A DNA stretch of 64,000 bases from Xiphydria camelus (GCA_963678675.1 OY783195.1:12994505-13058504), one strand, 5' to 3'. Numbered from the stretch's first letter, positions 44,110 to 56,147 are shown. The notes: generated from the letters alone by a model not told the origin. Translations and numbers: made by a program.

Positions 44110-44816
44110 ATGAGTGCACCACTTTTTTTTGACCGGTGTGTTAATCCCTTTGGATTAGATTGTCATTTTAAAAAACATGGATTGAGAAAACCCTCAAACA
44201 ATATGCTAACACTTATCCCAACATTATCACAAAATGATTTATTGTGTGACATGTGTGGAAAAAAATTCATGACGGACAAATTCCAGTTCAAGCAAATACT
44301 TCTAATTATGGTAAATGTTTCTTATTTCTGTAAAATATTTCTCGTCACGTTTTTTTCATCACTCATTGTTTTTTAGGGAATTGTGATGAACAAACTGAAG
44401 AAAATTTTCAGACGAATGAAGACATGAATTCGGACAGCGACACTGAGATTAAAAGACAAATCTCAAATTCCAGATTGTCAACTTCATTACCTGTTGTAAA
44501 CGATACCCTGGAATTACTAGGAAATTCACCTATTCCAAAAAAAACGTCGCCAATCCAAGTACCATAAATCAAACGTGGATGTCAAACAAATTTTTAAAAA
44601 ACAGATAATTTGAAACAGACATTAGGAGTTGAAAAAACGTCAATAGACGATGATCTCGACGACTTTAATGATATGCTGTTTATGTTGAAAGTACAGTACC
44701 ATCAACCTTCAACAACTCGTAAAATGAAACTTAACCTGATATTTAAATCCCGTACAGCATATGAACGTTGGGAAAACAATTCAGAAACGTTGATTTGCAA
44801 TGTTCGAATATTGTAG
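44110..44816 (+). pseudogene. Unrecognised multi-exon gene fragment with a CxxC motif
   Basis: The first piece (44110-44310) holds LCDMCGKKF, half of a C2H2-like finger. A GTAAAT donor at 44311 and a T-rich acceptor ending at 44376 frame a 66-bp intron. The second piece (44377-44567) is an acidic/serine-rich frame (NEDMNSDSDTEIKR). A third open piece is 44610-44816 (SIDDDLDDFNDMLFML). The frame of piece one must shift by a base in the A-run near 44260 to join piece two. It could be host or transposon derived; function unknown. Confidence 0.4.
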
Positions 44817-45594
44817 GAACATTGTGCAATATTCTTGCAACGTTGAAAAAATATTGTGGTAATGTAAAAATGTCCGCGAACGTAGATTTTTAGTTGTTTC
44901 GCAATGTTTCAAATACGTTGCAAAAAACATCGTATTTATATATTCCCAATCGATGTTGAAAAATCAATGTATGTAAAATATAGAAAGCCATGCACAGTGA
45001 ATATGTTAATAGAGAAGAGCTACTGCGACTATTATACTCATTATCTTATGTAATTTAAAGCTTATAATGTCAGATCATACATCGTAGAATTGTGAAAGAA
45101 ATACTATAGATCTGGAAGATATTTCGAATTAATAGTTAGGTATATGTTTTGTGAAACCTTCCATATTATTCACTTTGCCCGGGTACCCGGGCAAAATGAA
45201 TACATTCTTAAAATTCTTCAATCGTTTGAATACGACGGATTTCCAATGATTTATTAATTATGAAAGTCATCATCCTAGAGTTTTAGAGCTGCTGATTCCG
45301 AAATTGAGGTTGGAACTTCGATACTTAAGGTTGCAAATCCAATATGGTGGATCGGAATTCGCAAAAGCACATGCTTTTTACGAGATTCATTTTTTAAGGA
45401 TTTTTGAGGTCGTTGTTTTCAAATCCAAGGTCGAAACTTGTTAACATAAAATGGCGAAGCCATTATGGAAGATAGGAATTAGAAGTGTAACAGACTTACT
45501 TCAAAAAAAATCCTCAATAACAACCTTGATAAAAATCAAACCACTATTACGAGTTTTAATTCCCTATAATAGGTCCACTATATACAGGGTGTTC
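44817..45594. other. Anonymous sequence with a 34-bp palindrome
   Basis: 45168-45201 is palindromic with one mismatched pair; its core 45174-45195 is TTTGCCC-GGGTACCC-GGGCAAA. About 44790-44950 repeats short GCAATGTT/GCAACGTT words. No gene. Confidence 0.6.
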
Positions 45595-46152
45595 GGAAAA
45601 AACACCGACACAGAAATAGGGGTGATAGGTTACGTCATTACAAGTATTTTGATATAAGGGACCTATACTCGAAAGCGCCCCCTTCTGGAGATATCAACTT
45701 TTCAAGTTTATAACGACCGAGGTTAATCAAAGTAGAATAATAAGAAACGTATCAAGATGGTAACGAATATTTAATTTTACGAGATACAAAAACAATGTAC
45801 TACAGCAAATGCTCAAAATGACGGCCACCCATGTCCATGCAACATCGGAAACGATTCTGGATAGATGTGCCACTGCGCAAACTGCTTGCGGAAAGGATAA
45901 CCGCTTGGCTCAAGTCCTTGTACTTTTCGAAGATGATGCGGATACAAGGAGTTTTCATTTGTTTTTCAATTGTACAGGTAGACAAAAAAATCAATATTAT
46001 TCTACTTTGATCAACCTCGGTCGTTATAAACTTGAAAAGTTGATATCTCCAGAAGGGGGCGCTTGCGGGTATAGGTCCCTTATATCAAAATACTTGTAAT
46101 GACGTAACCTATCACCCCTATTTCTGTGTCGGTGTTTTTTCCGAACACCCTG
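45595..46152. mobile_element. CAGGGTGTTCGG MITE, 558 bp, TA duplication
   Basis: Arms of about 150 bp (CAGGGTGTTCGGAAAAAACA ... and inverse), TA on both sides. The middle retains the last codons of a transposase. Confidence 0.88.
45800..45890 (-). pseudogene. Extreme C-terminus of a mariner-type transposase
   Basis: The minus-strand frame ends FRCCMDMGGRHFEHLL-stop, the C-terminal signature (..C....G.HFEHLL) I associate with Tc1/mariner-superfamily transposases. It lies between the inverted ends of the 45595-46152 MITE and identifies its parent. Confidence 0.6.
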
Positions 46153-46319
46153 TATATCATAGCAGCTAATTCCCAATTTCCTTGACTGGTCTTTCTGTTA
46201 TACTTATAAACGATCTGAAAATCACATTGTGCTATTCACTTTGCGAGGATACGACATTCTTGATGTATCAATGTATTATGCGGTAAGTAGGTAAGTAGTA
46301 GAGCTAGGCTGGTTCTACG

Positions 46320-47127
46320 CCACCCACGTGACCAAAAGTGGCGGGAAATTTGAATTTTGCGGAAGTACGCATGCGCCGTGGCGGGAAATTTGAATTCGCG
46401 CATCACGGAGCTCTGCCATTGGTCGAACCCCACTCCTCGACCCCCACCATCACCATCAGGTGGCGCCACTGTCGGTGGTGGTCAACGCCAGGTGTCGGTA
46501 CCGTCGGCAGCGAGCTCCGCCATTGGTCGAATCCCCACTCGCAGCGCCATTTCGGCCTCGCTCGCAGCGCCATCTCGAGCGCGATGCAGGTTCAGCGCGC
46601 TGTTGCCCGCTTCGGAGACCTTGCGCGAACCCCCGCGCCCCGACCCCCACTCCCCGACCGTGCAGGTTCCGACAGGCTTTTGCTGCGTGGCCGAGGTCAA
46701 CGCCCGATATCTTGCCCATCAAACGACTCACTTTCGATTCCTGGAAATGTTGGAGCCTGAGATTTCGGGGCCTCGTCGAGCCGCTACTGCGCAGTTCGCG
46801 GGCGAGCAGGTTCTTGCCGCGCGAAACGCCACCTCCGATGCCCGTTGTCCCGTCGCGTCGCTACTACGTAGTTCCTGCGCGATGACGTCACCGCTTTTCG
46901 ACAGGCACGAACACGTCAACCCCTCCCCCTCCCCATCCGACGCGTGCAGGTTCGGACTTGCTCCGCGCTACTGCGCAGCTCCGACCGCGCCGCGCGAGCG
47001 ATGACGTCATAGCTTCTCGACAGACACGCACACGTTTACCTCCCACCACCACCACAACGTCTTTGCTTAAATATCACGCGCAGCCGCGGTCACGCCATCA
47101 GTCACATCGCGACCTCGAAACGACAAC
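46320..47127 (+). promoter_or_regulatory. GC-rich repeat-bearing leader of the Maverick with TATA-Inr promoter
   Basis: Tandem-like repeats: GGCGGGAAATTTGAATT twice (46340, 46381), GCCATTGGTCGAA twice, GCAGGTTC four times, and a TGACGTCA-containing block twice (about 46858-46935 and 46968-47045). A TTAAATAT box at 47067 lies 32 bp before the A of TCAGT (47098-47102), the insect initiator. Several open frames here are high-GC artefacts. Confidence 0.6.
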
Positions 47128-47244
47128 ATGTCTTCCAATCAGTGCAAGGATATCGTAACACCCATCGACGGGCTTTTGAACTCATCGCTCGCAAGAGTGT
47201 CGATCCTGCCGAGATCACGCAATGAATCCAACGTTGGACCGTGA
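47128..47244 (+). CDS. Short frame downstream of the TATA-Inr
   Basis: ATG at 47128 opens 38 codons (MSSNQCKDIVTPIDG...) to TGA at 47242-47244. It may be a small Maverick gene, the first exon of a spliced gene (GTGAG at 47240), or the start of a decayed longer gene. No recognisable domain. Confidence 0.3.
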   Translation: MSSNQCKDIVTPIDGLLNSSLARVSILPRSRNESNVGP

Positions 47245-47357
47245 GTTTGCGGTTACTCGGCCGATTGATATGCCGAGAGGGAACATCGGTGTCCACGAAA
47301 CAGCGGTACCTGGTCGCAATTCGACAAGTGAAGCGTTACAGCTAAAAACTCAAAAGC

Positions 47358-50300
47358 TTGCTCGTGAGAGGTGGACATCTGGATAAACGAGTGCAGAGGT
47401 GCGTCACCTGGGGAGATCTCCAGTCGGCGTTCGACAGACGCATCTCTACGGGAGTGATCGTCAACTTACGAAACCTAGATCCCGCCACCTTCCTGCATGA
47501 TGCGCAGACCCTCTTCACACCGCGCATCAAGAACGCGCTAAAGAGGTAGAACACCTTGAAGGTGAATGCTGTGTTGGAGGGCGAATACAGCATCGTCAAG
47601 AATGACGAGATAATCGTCGAGCTGAAGACCTTCGTCACGAGGAACGCCCCGATCCTGCAGACCACCTATTTGAAGCAGTGGTTCGTCGAGAATGTGCGAG
47701 GCCCCCACTCTCCGACAAATGGACGAAATTCAGGAGCGGGACTCGGGTTGGACGTTGCGAGTCGTCATCAACTTGACCGTCAATGTGAACCGGTACAAGT
47801 CTATGAGAGCCAGCTCCTACCTGGAACTTCCAGAGTTTATCAGGAAGAAGAAAGCACGTGTCAACGTGCAGAACGCCGACAACCAGTGTTTTAAGTCGGC
47901 GCTCCTTTCTGCACTGCACCCTGTTGATTGGCGTGATCATTCCAATCGTTTGTCAAAATACAAACAATACGAGGACGAACTCAACTATATGGGTATAGAT
48001 TTTCCGGTGATGCCGAAAGATATTCCAAAGTTCGAAAAGCAGAATGAGCTCTCGGTCAACGTGTACATTCTGCACATTACCTCACTCAAGAAGGCCAAGC
48101 ATGTGAACCTGCTCATGATCCAAGATCGCTACATCGATGAGGAAAAGGATGAAGAGGATGAGAATGAGGACGACGAAACACCCATCATCCGTCACTACGT
48201 CTGGATCAAGGATCTTTCTCGACTATTCAGCGCACAGCTTTCAAAAACGGATAGAAAGAAATATATCTGCGGTCGCTGTCTCCATTACTTCAGAAGCCTC
48301 AAAGACTTAAGCGTCCACGAAGTCGACTGCGGTGAGATGAACCGGTGTAAAGTCAAGTTGCCCGCACCGATGCACAGCAAGTTGAAGTTTAAGAACTTTA
48401 ACTACAAGGAAAAGGTGCCGTTCATCGTCTAAGCCGACTTTGAAAGCTTTCTGAAGAATGTCGACCAGCAGCAGACGAGCAAGACTAAAGTGTGCCAAGT
48501 TCACGAACCCTTCAGCGTGGGATACTACGTCAAATGCAGCTACGACGATACGTTGTCTCGCTACAACAGCTTTCGAGGTTCGAAATCTGCCGAATGGTTC
48601 GCACGCGAACTCTACGAGCTAGCTGAACAGGTTGAAGGAGTCTTCGAAAATTCCGTACCCATGGACTCGCTCACGTCGGAACAACAGAGGGCTTTCCGCA
48701 TCACAGAGAAGTGTCACATTTGCGAGAAGCCGCTACTGGATGCGAGGAGAGTTCGGGACGACTGCCATCTCAACGGCAGATATAAGGGTGCAATGTACGA
48801 GGACTGTAACCTGAATTACCAGAATTCACGCACCATTTCCGTAGTCTTCCACAATCTCAGCGGCTACGACAGTTACCTGATCATCAAGGAAATTTCCACC
48901 TGCTTCGATGGCCGGATCGACCTATTACCACTAAACATGGAGCGATACGTCTCGTTCACTAAACATCTCAAGGACAGCAACATCGCCCTTCGATTCATCG
49001 ACTCCTTCCGCTTCATGGCATCGTCGTTGGAGAAGCTGGCGTCTTACCTCGCGGAGGTACCGGTATCCAAGACCCAGTTTCCGCAGATGCGAGCCGAGCA
49101 GTTCGAATTGCTGAGGCGGAAAGGGGTCTTCCCCTATGCGTTCCTCGACGTCTGGGACAAGCTGGACGAGACGGAGTTACCGACCAAGCAGCAGTTTCAC
49201 AGCCGTCTCTACGGCTGCGGCATCTCCAACGAGGACTACAAGCACGCCCAGAGGGTCTGGAGGGAATTCAACATCGCAACTCTGGGCGAGTACGCAGACC
49301 TCTACCTGAAAACCGACGTCCTGCTGCTGGCCGACGTTTTCGAGAACTTTCGCTACAACTGTCTCGAAGCGTACGGTCTGAACCCGGCCCACTACTACAC
49401 CACACCCGGCCTCACGTGGGACGCCATGCTAAAGTACACCGGGATCGAGCTGCAACTGCTCACCGACATCGACATGCTCATGTTCGTTGAGCGGGGATCC
49501 GAGGCGGTGTCAGTTAGTGCAGCGACCGTTACGCCCGAGCTAACAACGAGTACATGAGGGACTACAATCCCGAAGAGGAGACAAAGTACCTCATGTACTA
49601 CGACGTGAACAACCTGTACGGTTGGGCAATGACTCAACATCTCCCGTACGGTGGCTTCGAGTGGGTGGAGAACCACGCCGACTTCCAGTGGAATGTGCCC
49701 GACGACTCGCCCGTCGGGTACATACTCGAGGTAGACTTGGACTACCCGGAAGCCATCCACGATGCCCACTAAGACCTACCACTCTGCCCGGAGCAGATGA
49801 AGCCGCCGGGCTCGAAGGAGTCCAAGCTTCTGACGACGTTGTACTCGAAATCGCGTTACGTCATCCACTACCACAACATCAGACAAGCTCTCGAGTACGG
49901 TCTGCGGCTTACCAACATCCGCAGAGCCCTGAAGTTCGACCAGTCACCGTGGCTCAAGAGTTACATCGATCTCAACAGCGATATGCAGAAACGAACCCGC
50001 AACGAGTTTGAGCAGATCCTATTCAAACTTATGAACAACGCGGTTTTTGGCAAGACCATGGAGAACGTGCGGAAATGCGTCGACGTCAAACTCGTGACCA
50101 AGTGGAAGGGTAGATACGGTGCCGAAGCACTCATCGCCAGACCCAATTTCCACAACCGAGCCATTTTCGCGGAGAACCTCGTAGCCGTGCAACTCAACAA
50201 GATCGAAGTTCTCCTGAATAAGCCTATCTACGTGAGGTTCTGCGTACTCGATTTATCCAAGACGTGCGTCTACGAATTCCACTACGACTTCATGGTCAAA

Positions 50301-50830
50301 ACTTTCCCGAATAACTCCAAGTTGCTGTATACCGACACCGACAGCCTCATCTACAAAGTGCGGGATGAGAGCATCTACGACGTGATGAAACATCACATTC
50401 AGCGCTTCGACACATCCGACTACCCCGCCGAGAATGTCTTCGAGATGCCGCAGCTCAACAAGAAGGTGGTCGATCTTATGAAGGACGAGTGCAACAGCGA
50501 AATCATGACAAAATTCGTGGGCCTTCGCAGTAAAATGTACAGCGTGCGGGTTAACGGTGAAGACCGCATGCAGAAGGCTAAAGGAGTCAAGACGTCGGTG
50601 TTGGCGAGGACTATCGACTTTGACGACTACGTCGACTGCTTGCGGCAAAACACGACGCAACACCGATCGCAATACCTCTTTCGATCGAGACTGCACGAAA
50701 TACAGACCGTGGAGCAGATGAAACTCGCACTGAGTCAGAACGATGACAAGCGGTGCCTGCTGCCGGACACCACGGACACTCTGCCCTGGGGGCACTATAA
50801 GATTACGAATGTAAATACCCAGGTAGCACA
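47358..50830 (+). pseudogene. Maverick/Polinton protein-primed DNA polymerase B
   Basis: This is the DNA_pol_B_2-type replicative polymerase of Mavericks. The N-terminal region (47358-48430) has FQERDSGWTLR-type and ALHPVDW blocks. The exonuclease D-F-E follows directly after an in-frame stop at 48430-48432. Later motifs are CHICEKPL and CHLNGRYKGAMYEDCN (about 48710-48815), YDVNNLYGWAMTQ (about 49600) and YTDTDSLIY (about 50330, palm catalytic). Further breaks are a frame change plus stop near 49500-49530, a stop near 49770, and truncation at about 50815 by a MITE. Roughly 1,150 codons remain, a normal Maverick PolB size. Confidence 0.93.
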
Positions 50831-51741
50831 CTGACGTTAGAATAACGTCTCAGACGTCATTTTTTGGTCAGTATAGGGTTTCAGATGTCAGTTGTCGTAA
50901 TATTAACGTCACAAGGACGTCATATTTACGACGTACCTTGGACGTCAAAATTCAACGTCTTTTTGGCGGAACTTTTCCGTCATTTTTAATGACGAACGAG
51001 ACTTAGAAAAATTTCGGTCTCCTGCATATATAGGGACTTGAAAATTTATTTGTGAATAAATGGACAAAAATTGTAATTTGTTCAATTATTAAATCAATTA
51101 AATCAATTAAATCAAAAGCACAAATTATTTAAGTAAATGAAAGACAATCAATTAATGTAGGATGAATAAACATTCATATAATTATTTATTTATTTATTTA
51201 TTTATATTTATTTATTAATTATTTTTTTAACTTATTTAATTTATTTATTTAAGAATATTTATCAAAAGACAATCATATATTTAGAAAAATGTTGAGAAAA
51301 GAATAATGCAATTATAAAATCTTATTTATTCAAGCTCTTTCTTATTGACAGAAAAAGCAATATACATTTATTCATAAAACTTCATATGAACACCAATAGT
51401 AATAATATTCTTAACCACAGGAGCGTGCAGCAGATGAGGACTCGAGGACACCGACCGATCAACGAAGTTAAGCAGCGAAAAGTGCGGACACTAGTTGGAT
51501 GGGTGACCGCTCACGATGAAAAGATATACGTCAGACCTTCCTACGTCTAACCTTTTAGAACCATCATTTTTTATGTCATCACAACGTATGGTAGAACGTC
51601 ATTATGACGTGTTTTTCTGACGTCGTGTGGATGTGCAATTAAGCCGTCTTTGCGACGTTAAAATGACGTCATATCTTTCGTCATCTGAGGTCAGAACTGA
51701 CCTTCAAAAAACGTAATTTCGACGTTACTGTGCTACCTGGG
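50818..51741. mobile_element. TA-flanked MITE, 924 bp, inserted at the 3' end of PolB
   Basis: Termini CCCAGGTAGCACA and inverse, with TA at 50816-50817 and 51742-51743. Many TGACGT/ACGTCA motifs lie near both ends. The AT-rich interior contains a TTTA array (51180-51260) and the 5S-like segment. Confidence 0.85.
51451..51512 (+). repeat. 5S rRNA-like internal promoter segment
   Basis: CCGATCAACGAAGTTAAGCA is followed by GGATGGGTGACCGC at the spacing of the 5S rRNA A box, intermediate element and C box. Sequence outside this core does not match 5S well. It looks like a 5S pseudogene fragment or a SINE3-type head. Confidence 0.8.
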
Positions 51742-51754
51742 TATGGATGTGGAT

Positions 51755-52240
51755 GAAAAATTCAAAATGGCGGATCCAATATGGCGGACGAGATTTTTGC
51801 AAATCGACGGATTCATGCCGAATTTGGTATAAGGGGATTTTTTGGGTCGCTGATCATGAATCTGAAGTCAGATTTAAAAAATTCAAGATGGCGGATCCAA
51901 TATGGAGGACGAGATTTTCGAAAATCAACGGATTCATGCCAAATTTGGTATAGGGTTTTTTTTTCGATCGCTAATGACGAATATGAAGTTATATTTACAA
52001 AAATTCAAAATTTTAGAAAATCTTGTCCTCCATATTGGATCCGCCATCTTGAATTCTTACAATCTGACTTTAGATTCATGATCAGCGACCCAAAAAACCT
52101 CCTTATACCAAATTCGGCATGAATCCGTCGATTTTTAAAAATATCGTCCGCCATATTGGATCCGCCATCTTGAATTTTTGAAATCCGATTTCAGATTCGT
52201 GATCAGCGACTCAAAAAACCCCTTATAGCGAATTTGGTTT
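51755..52240. repeat. Inverted repeat with GGCGGATCCAATATGG modules
   Basis: Two direct copies (about 51768-51860 and 51888-51975) of a module with GATTCATGCC and TTTGGTATA are followed by inverted copies at about 52030-52130 and 52140-52230. A related piece (CAGCGACCCCAAAAAC) lies at about 56080. Confidence 0.75.
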
Positions 52241-52339
52241 AATAATAATAATAATAAAAGCGGTTAGGACACTAATCATCCCTGAACGCCACCGAAAACT
52301 TAAGTTTTATTGTAGCCCCGCTGTGATTAGGGGTGTACC

Positions 52340-53353
52340 TTAGATTTGCATCTTGGCCTTTTTGGCCAGTCCACATATCCATTCCACCCCTAGCTCTCTA
52401 GCCCTTTCCAGGCTAGGAAAAGCCTCGCCTATCAGACGGTGTCTATAAGCCCCTAGTGCTGGACATTCCAGCAGCAGGTGCTGGGCATCTTCCCTCTCCA
52501 CTTTGCAGTATCGACATCTATCCGTTTCCGATAGACCTAGTCTCCTGCAGTGTGAGTTGAATTTTCCGTGACCAGTTAATAGTCTGATTGTAATGCTCAG
52601 ACTTATCCTGTTCATGTTCACTAGTAACCTGGCTCTCTTTTGTGCTAGGCGAGGCATTAGATTCCTCGCCTGTCTGCCCGTTCCTAGATTAGTCCACCGG
52701 TGAAAATGCTCCCTGTGGAATTTCCTCTTAATCTCTAACCTGCCCATGGCAAAGGGGACTCCCACTGGTATGAGGTTCTCCTTTCTGGTGCCCTCTTTCG
52801 ACAGTACGTCCGCTATTTCGTTACCATGGACTCCTGTGTGTCCGGGGACCCAAGCAAGAGTAATCTTGTTGGTTTTCCCTAGAATCTCTAGCACTTCCAT
52901 AGTCTCCCACACAATCTGTGAATTTGTGCTTGTCCTGTGGAGTGCTTTTATAGCAGCTTGACTGTCAGACCAAATATAAATATACTTGTTCGCAGTGCGC
53001 TGCTCTACAAGTAGTTCCAGGCAGTGTTTTATTGCCAAGACTTCCGCCTGGAACACTGTGGCTTTGTCTCCCAGGGCGATACTTACCCTTAGGTCTTCTT
53101 GAGGTCCAAAGACTCCCGCCCCAAAGCGACCCCCGTACCCCGACCCATCGGTGTACCAGTGCCTGACTGTGGGACCCGGAGTCCTCTTACTAATTTCCCA
53201 GTGATTCCTCTCAGGTAGGTAGACCACAAAGGCCTTCCTGATCTGGTATTTCCTGGCTATCTTATCCTGTCTCAAGGACATAGATCCTTGATCAAGCACG
53301 CCTAGTCTGGTGTGTGCTGTCCTTGCCCTGGTCCACTCCCCAAGGCAGTTCAT
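52340..53353 (-). pseudogene. Retrotransposon ORF2: RNase H and C-terminal knuckle
   Basis: 337 codons with WYTDGSGYGG (D), FQAEVLAIKH (E), IWSDSQAAI (D) and WVPGHTGVHGNEIADVL (D), followed by CRYCKVEREDAQHLLLEC. All RNase H catalytic residues are present. The frame overlaps the end of the RT frame (53292-55709) and is joined to it by a frame change near 53330. Closely related in plan to the fragment at 2-766. Confidence 0.9.
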
Positions 53354-55709
53354 CCTGTATGCAGAGAGTTCCGCTTTCTCTTATCAAAAGGTCAAGAGGC
53401 AGCACATCAAGTGCCACCTCTAGGGCCTCAGTTGGTGTGGATTTCATCGCCCCTGTTGCAGCCCTCAGGAACACGCCCTGAAGGGCTTTTAACCGGTTTC
53501 TTGATTTGATCCTCCCTACTCTTGGCCACCAAATCACTGCTGCATACAGTAATCTTGGCAGTAACACCATTTTGTACAGCCACAGACAGACCCTGGGACT
53601 AAAGCCCCAGTTTCTGCCCATTGCTCTTCTGCATGCCCATAGCGAGGCATATACCTTCGCGATCTGGCAGGTGATATGTTCTTTCCAATGCAACTTGGTG
53701 TCTAAGACGACACCCAAGTATTTTTGTGTTCTGACATACTCGATGTTTGTCCCCCTGAACCTTAATGGTTCCGGGTACTCCACCTTGTATTTTCTAGTGA
53801 ATATCATGGCAGACACTTTCTCCGGGTTCACCGAGAGATTGGTCTTTTTACACCATTCATCCACTGTTCGTACGGCACAGTTCATTCTGTCCCTTAGTAC
53901 ACTAAGGAAGTTGCCCCTGACCACAACCGCAGCATCATCTGCATAGCCATGGACCAGGAATCCTTCCCTCCTCAGTAGTTCTAAGAGTTCGTCCACTACG
54001 AGGCACCACAGTAGAGGTGACAAAACCCCTCCCTGCGGACATCCTCCCGATGGTCGCCCCCTTACCTCTATATCATCTTTCTTGGCGATCACCAATCTGT
54101 TCGCCAACATGCTCCGAGTCCAGTCTATTAGTGTTTCTGGTATCCCTCTACTAGACATGGCCTCGGTTATTACATTGTATCCGGTGCGATCAAACGCTCC
54201 TTCAATGTCTATGAAGAGTGCCATAGCATAGCCCCCTTCCTCTATCTGTTCCCCCACCCTTGCCACAAGGTGGTGTAGGGCAGTCTCTGTGGATCTGCCC
54301 TCCCTATAGGCATATTGTGCAGGGGATAGAGGTCGTTCGGCTATGTATGAACTCTTAATGTGTCTATCCATAAGCCTTTCCAAGGTTTTCAACACAAAGG
54401 AAGTTAGGCTTATGGGTCTGAAGTCTCTTGGCTTAATATAGCCGTTTTTTCCGGTTTTGGGTATGAAGGCAATCCTTGCCTCTCCCCAGACCCTTGGAAC
54501 TGTACCAAGAGCAACACTAGCTCTAAGCAGTTTAGTTAATAGTCCAATTATGACTTCTAGACCCCTTTGAAGCATTAGGGGGTAGATGCCATCTGGACCT
54601 GGTGACTTCAGTGGTTTGAATGTACTAACAGCCCATTCAACCGCCTGAGGGTATACAATTTTAGCAGCAAGAGCCCAGTTTGGTGCTTTTTGCCCACACC
54701 TGCTCTCTTGCCTCCATTCTCTCGTTCTTTCAAAGCCCGGAAAGTGCTCCTCAAGCAGGAGCTCCAGAGTTTCCTCCGTGCTCCAAGTATATTGTCCGTC
54801 TGGTTTGATTAAACAACCCACATTTGCGTTGTTCTTTCCCCCCAGTACTTTAACTAGTCTGGAGGCCTCAGCATACTCCTCAATGCTGCTGCTGAATTTC
54901 CTCCAGCCTGTTTTCATAGCATGTGCCAGTTTTTTATTATATTTTCTCTGAAGGGATCTTTTCTCCTCCAGTGCTTTTTCTTTCTTGGTTAGGTCTTTAG
55001 CGTTCTTGACCTTATTCCAAGCTTTCCTTAACAGGCCTCTAGTTGAGGCCAGCTTGTTATTCCACCAGTTGACCTTTTTGGTTCCCTTGGGGATATTTTC
55101 TACACTGCAAGCCTCGTATGACAGTCTCAGCGCCTCTGCGAAACGTCCGGCCGTCACCTCGAGCTGATTCTTATTGCAGAACCGGGTAGGTACGTCCTGG
55201 ATCCTCTGTTTTAGTTCCTTCACATACCTATCCCAGTCTCGATGCCCTTTTATCGTAAGGAGCACCTGGCTGTGGTCTGATCCTGAAGGTTCTTTGGAAA
55301 CCCTCCAGTCCCCCACCCAATCCAGTACTCCCGCAGAACATAGGGTAATATCCAGCACTTCATGTCTCCTTCGGTCCATGAAGGTAGGTTCATTTCCCCT
55401 GTTCAGTATAGACAGATCTGATGCCAGGATGTATTCGTGAAGGGATTCTCCCCTAGCATTGGTGTTGGTGCTCCCCCATCCTACATGATGGGAGTTCGCG
55501 TCGCACCCCACCAGGAGTTCACCCTTCCTTTTTCTCACCTCTTTTACTAGGTTTTTGAGTTCCCTTGTAGGTGGAGGTTCTGCTGAGTCATAGGGCAAGT
55601 ACGCTGACCCTATGATAAACTCTAGTTTGCTTCCACTCCTGTCTGCCAGGTTTACCCTAGCTACCGCCAGGTCTCCGCAGCTCAGTTGTGGAATGAAAAC
55701 CGCATGCAC
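53292..55709 (-). pseudogene. Retrotransposon ORF2: endonuclease and reverse transcriptase
   Basis: 805 codons. Endonuclease: VGCDANSHHVGWGS, LDITLCS, and SDHSQV near residue 140. RT: RDFRPISLTSFVLKTLERL, PQGGVLSPLLWCLVVDELL and GYADDAAVV near residue 588, the intact catalytic YADD. The ORF2 start is in another frame (55715-55942), so one indel near 55710 breaks the gene. A second indel separates RNase H. Few stops mean a fairly recent copy. Confidence 0.92.
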
Positions 55710-55714
55710 TCCCT

Positions 55715-55942
55715 TTACAAGAATGCACAGGCTCTAATCTTATCCTCAGAGTTCGTGAAGAGTAAGCTCCCGCTTCCTCCAAGTCCTCTTATAGCACCAT
55801 TTACCACCCACGGTTCTTGTATTAGTGCTATGCCTGTGTGCATCTTCGCTAGCTCCTTGACCAATATGGCCGAGGCGCTTTTGCTATGATGCAAGTTAAT
55901 TTGTACAACATTGAGTGTCGAGTGAGCCATATCTGGGTTCAT
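55715..55942 (-). pseudogene. Start of the retrotransposon ORF2 endonuclease
   Basis: 75 codons beginning MNPDMAHSTLNVVQINLHH, then LIQEPWVVNG (catalytic E of the EEP endonuclease, usually in QEPW). It continues the 53292-55709 frame after a one-base change near 55712. Together they form a nearly complete ORF2. Confidence 0.88.
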
Positions 55943-55990
55943 CCGTCTTTCTCAATTTTGTCCTAATCCCCACCGCGGTTCTTCTCAAGC

Positions 55991-56147
55991 AACTTCACAG
56001 TTACATTTATTGATGGTTTTTTCAGATTAAAAAAAATGTGACGTAATGGAGACGAACGGACTCCGGATTCGGATTCAGCGACCCCAAAAACATAAAGATA
56101 TGCTGGTCTGGTTCTGGGAACAAGACCTTTTTTTTTGTGTGCCTGTG
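55991..56147. other. Junction between retrotransposon and Maverick integrase
   Basis: No gene. Holds a fragment of the 51.8-52.2 kb module (TTCAGCGACCCCAAAAAC) and a T-run. Confidence 0.4.

Larger units (their letters stand above)
52243..55990 (-). mobile_element. RNase H-type non-LTR retrotransposon, 5' truncated
   Basis: Minus orientation, with a (TAA)n tail (plus TAATAATAATAATAA near 52243). It contains one ORF2 with two frame changes and no ORF1. It interrupts the Maverick between polymerase and integrase. Confidence 0.88.

Noticed and set aside
46338..47004. Coding genes in the GC-rich leader
   Set aside because: Overlapping frames are open in many phases on both strands, a GC artefact; the sequence is internally repetitive.
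51451..51512. Functional 5S rRNA gene
   Set aside because: Only the internal promoter core matches; the 5' and 3' stem halves are absent.
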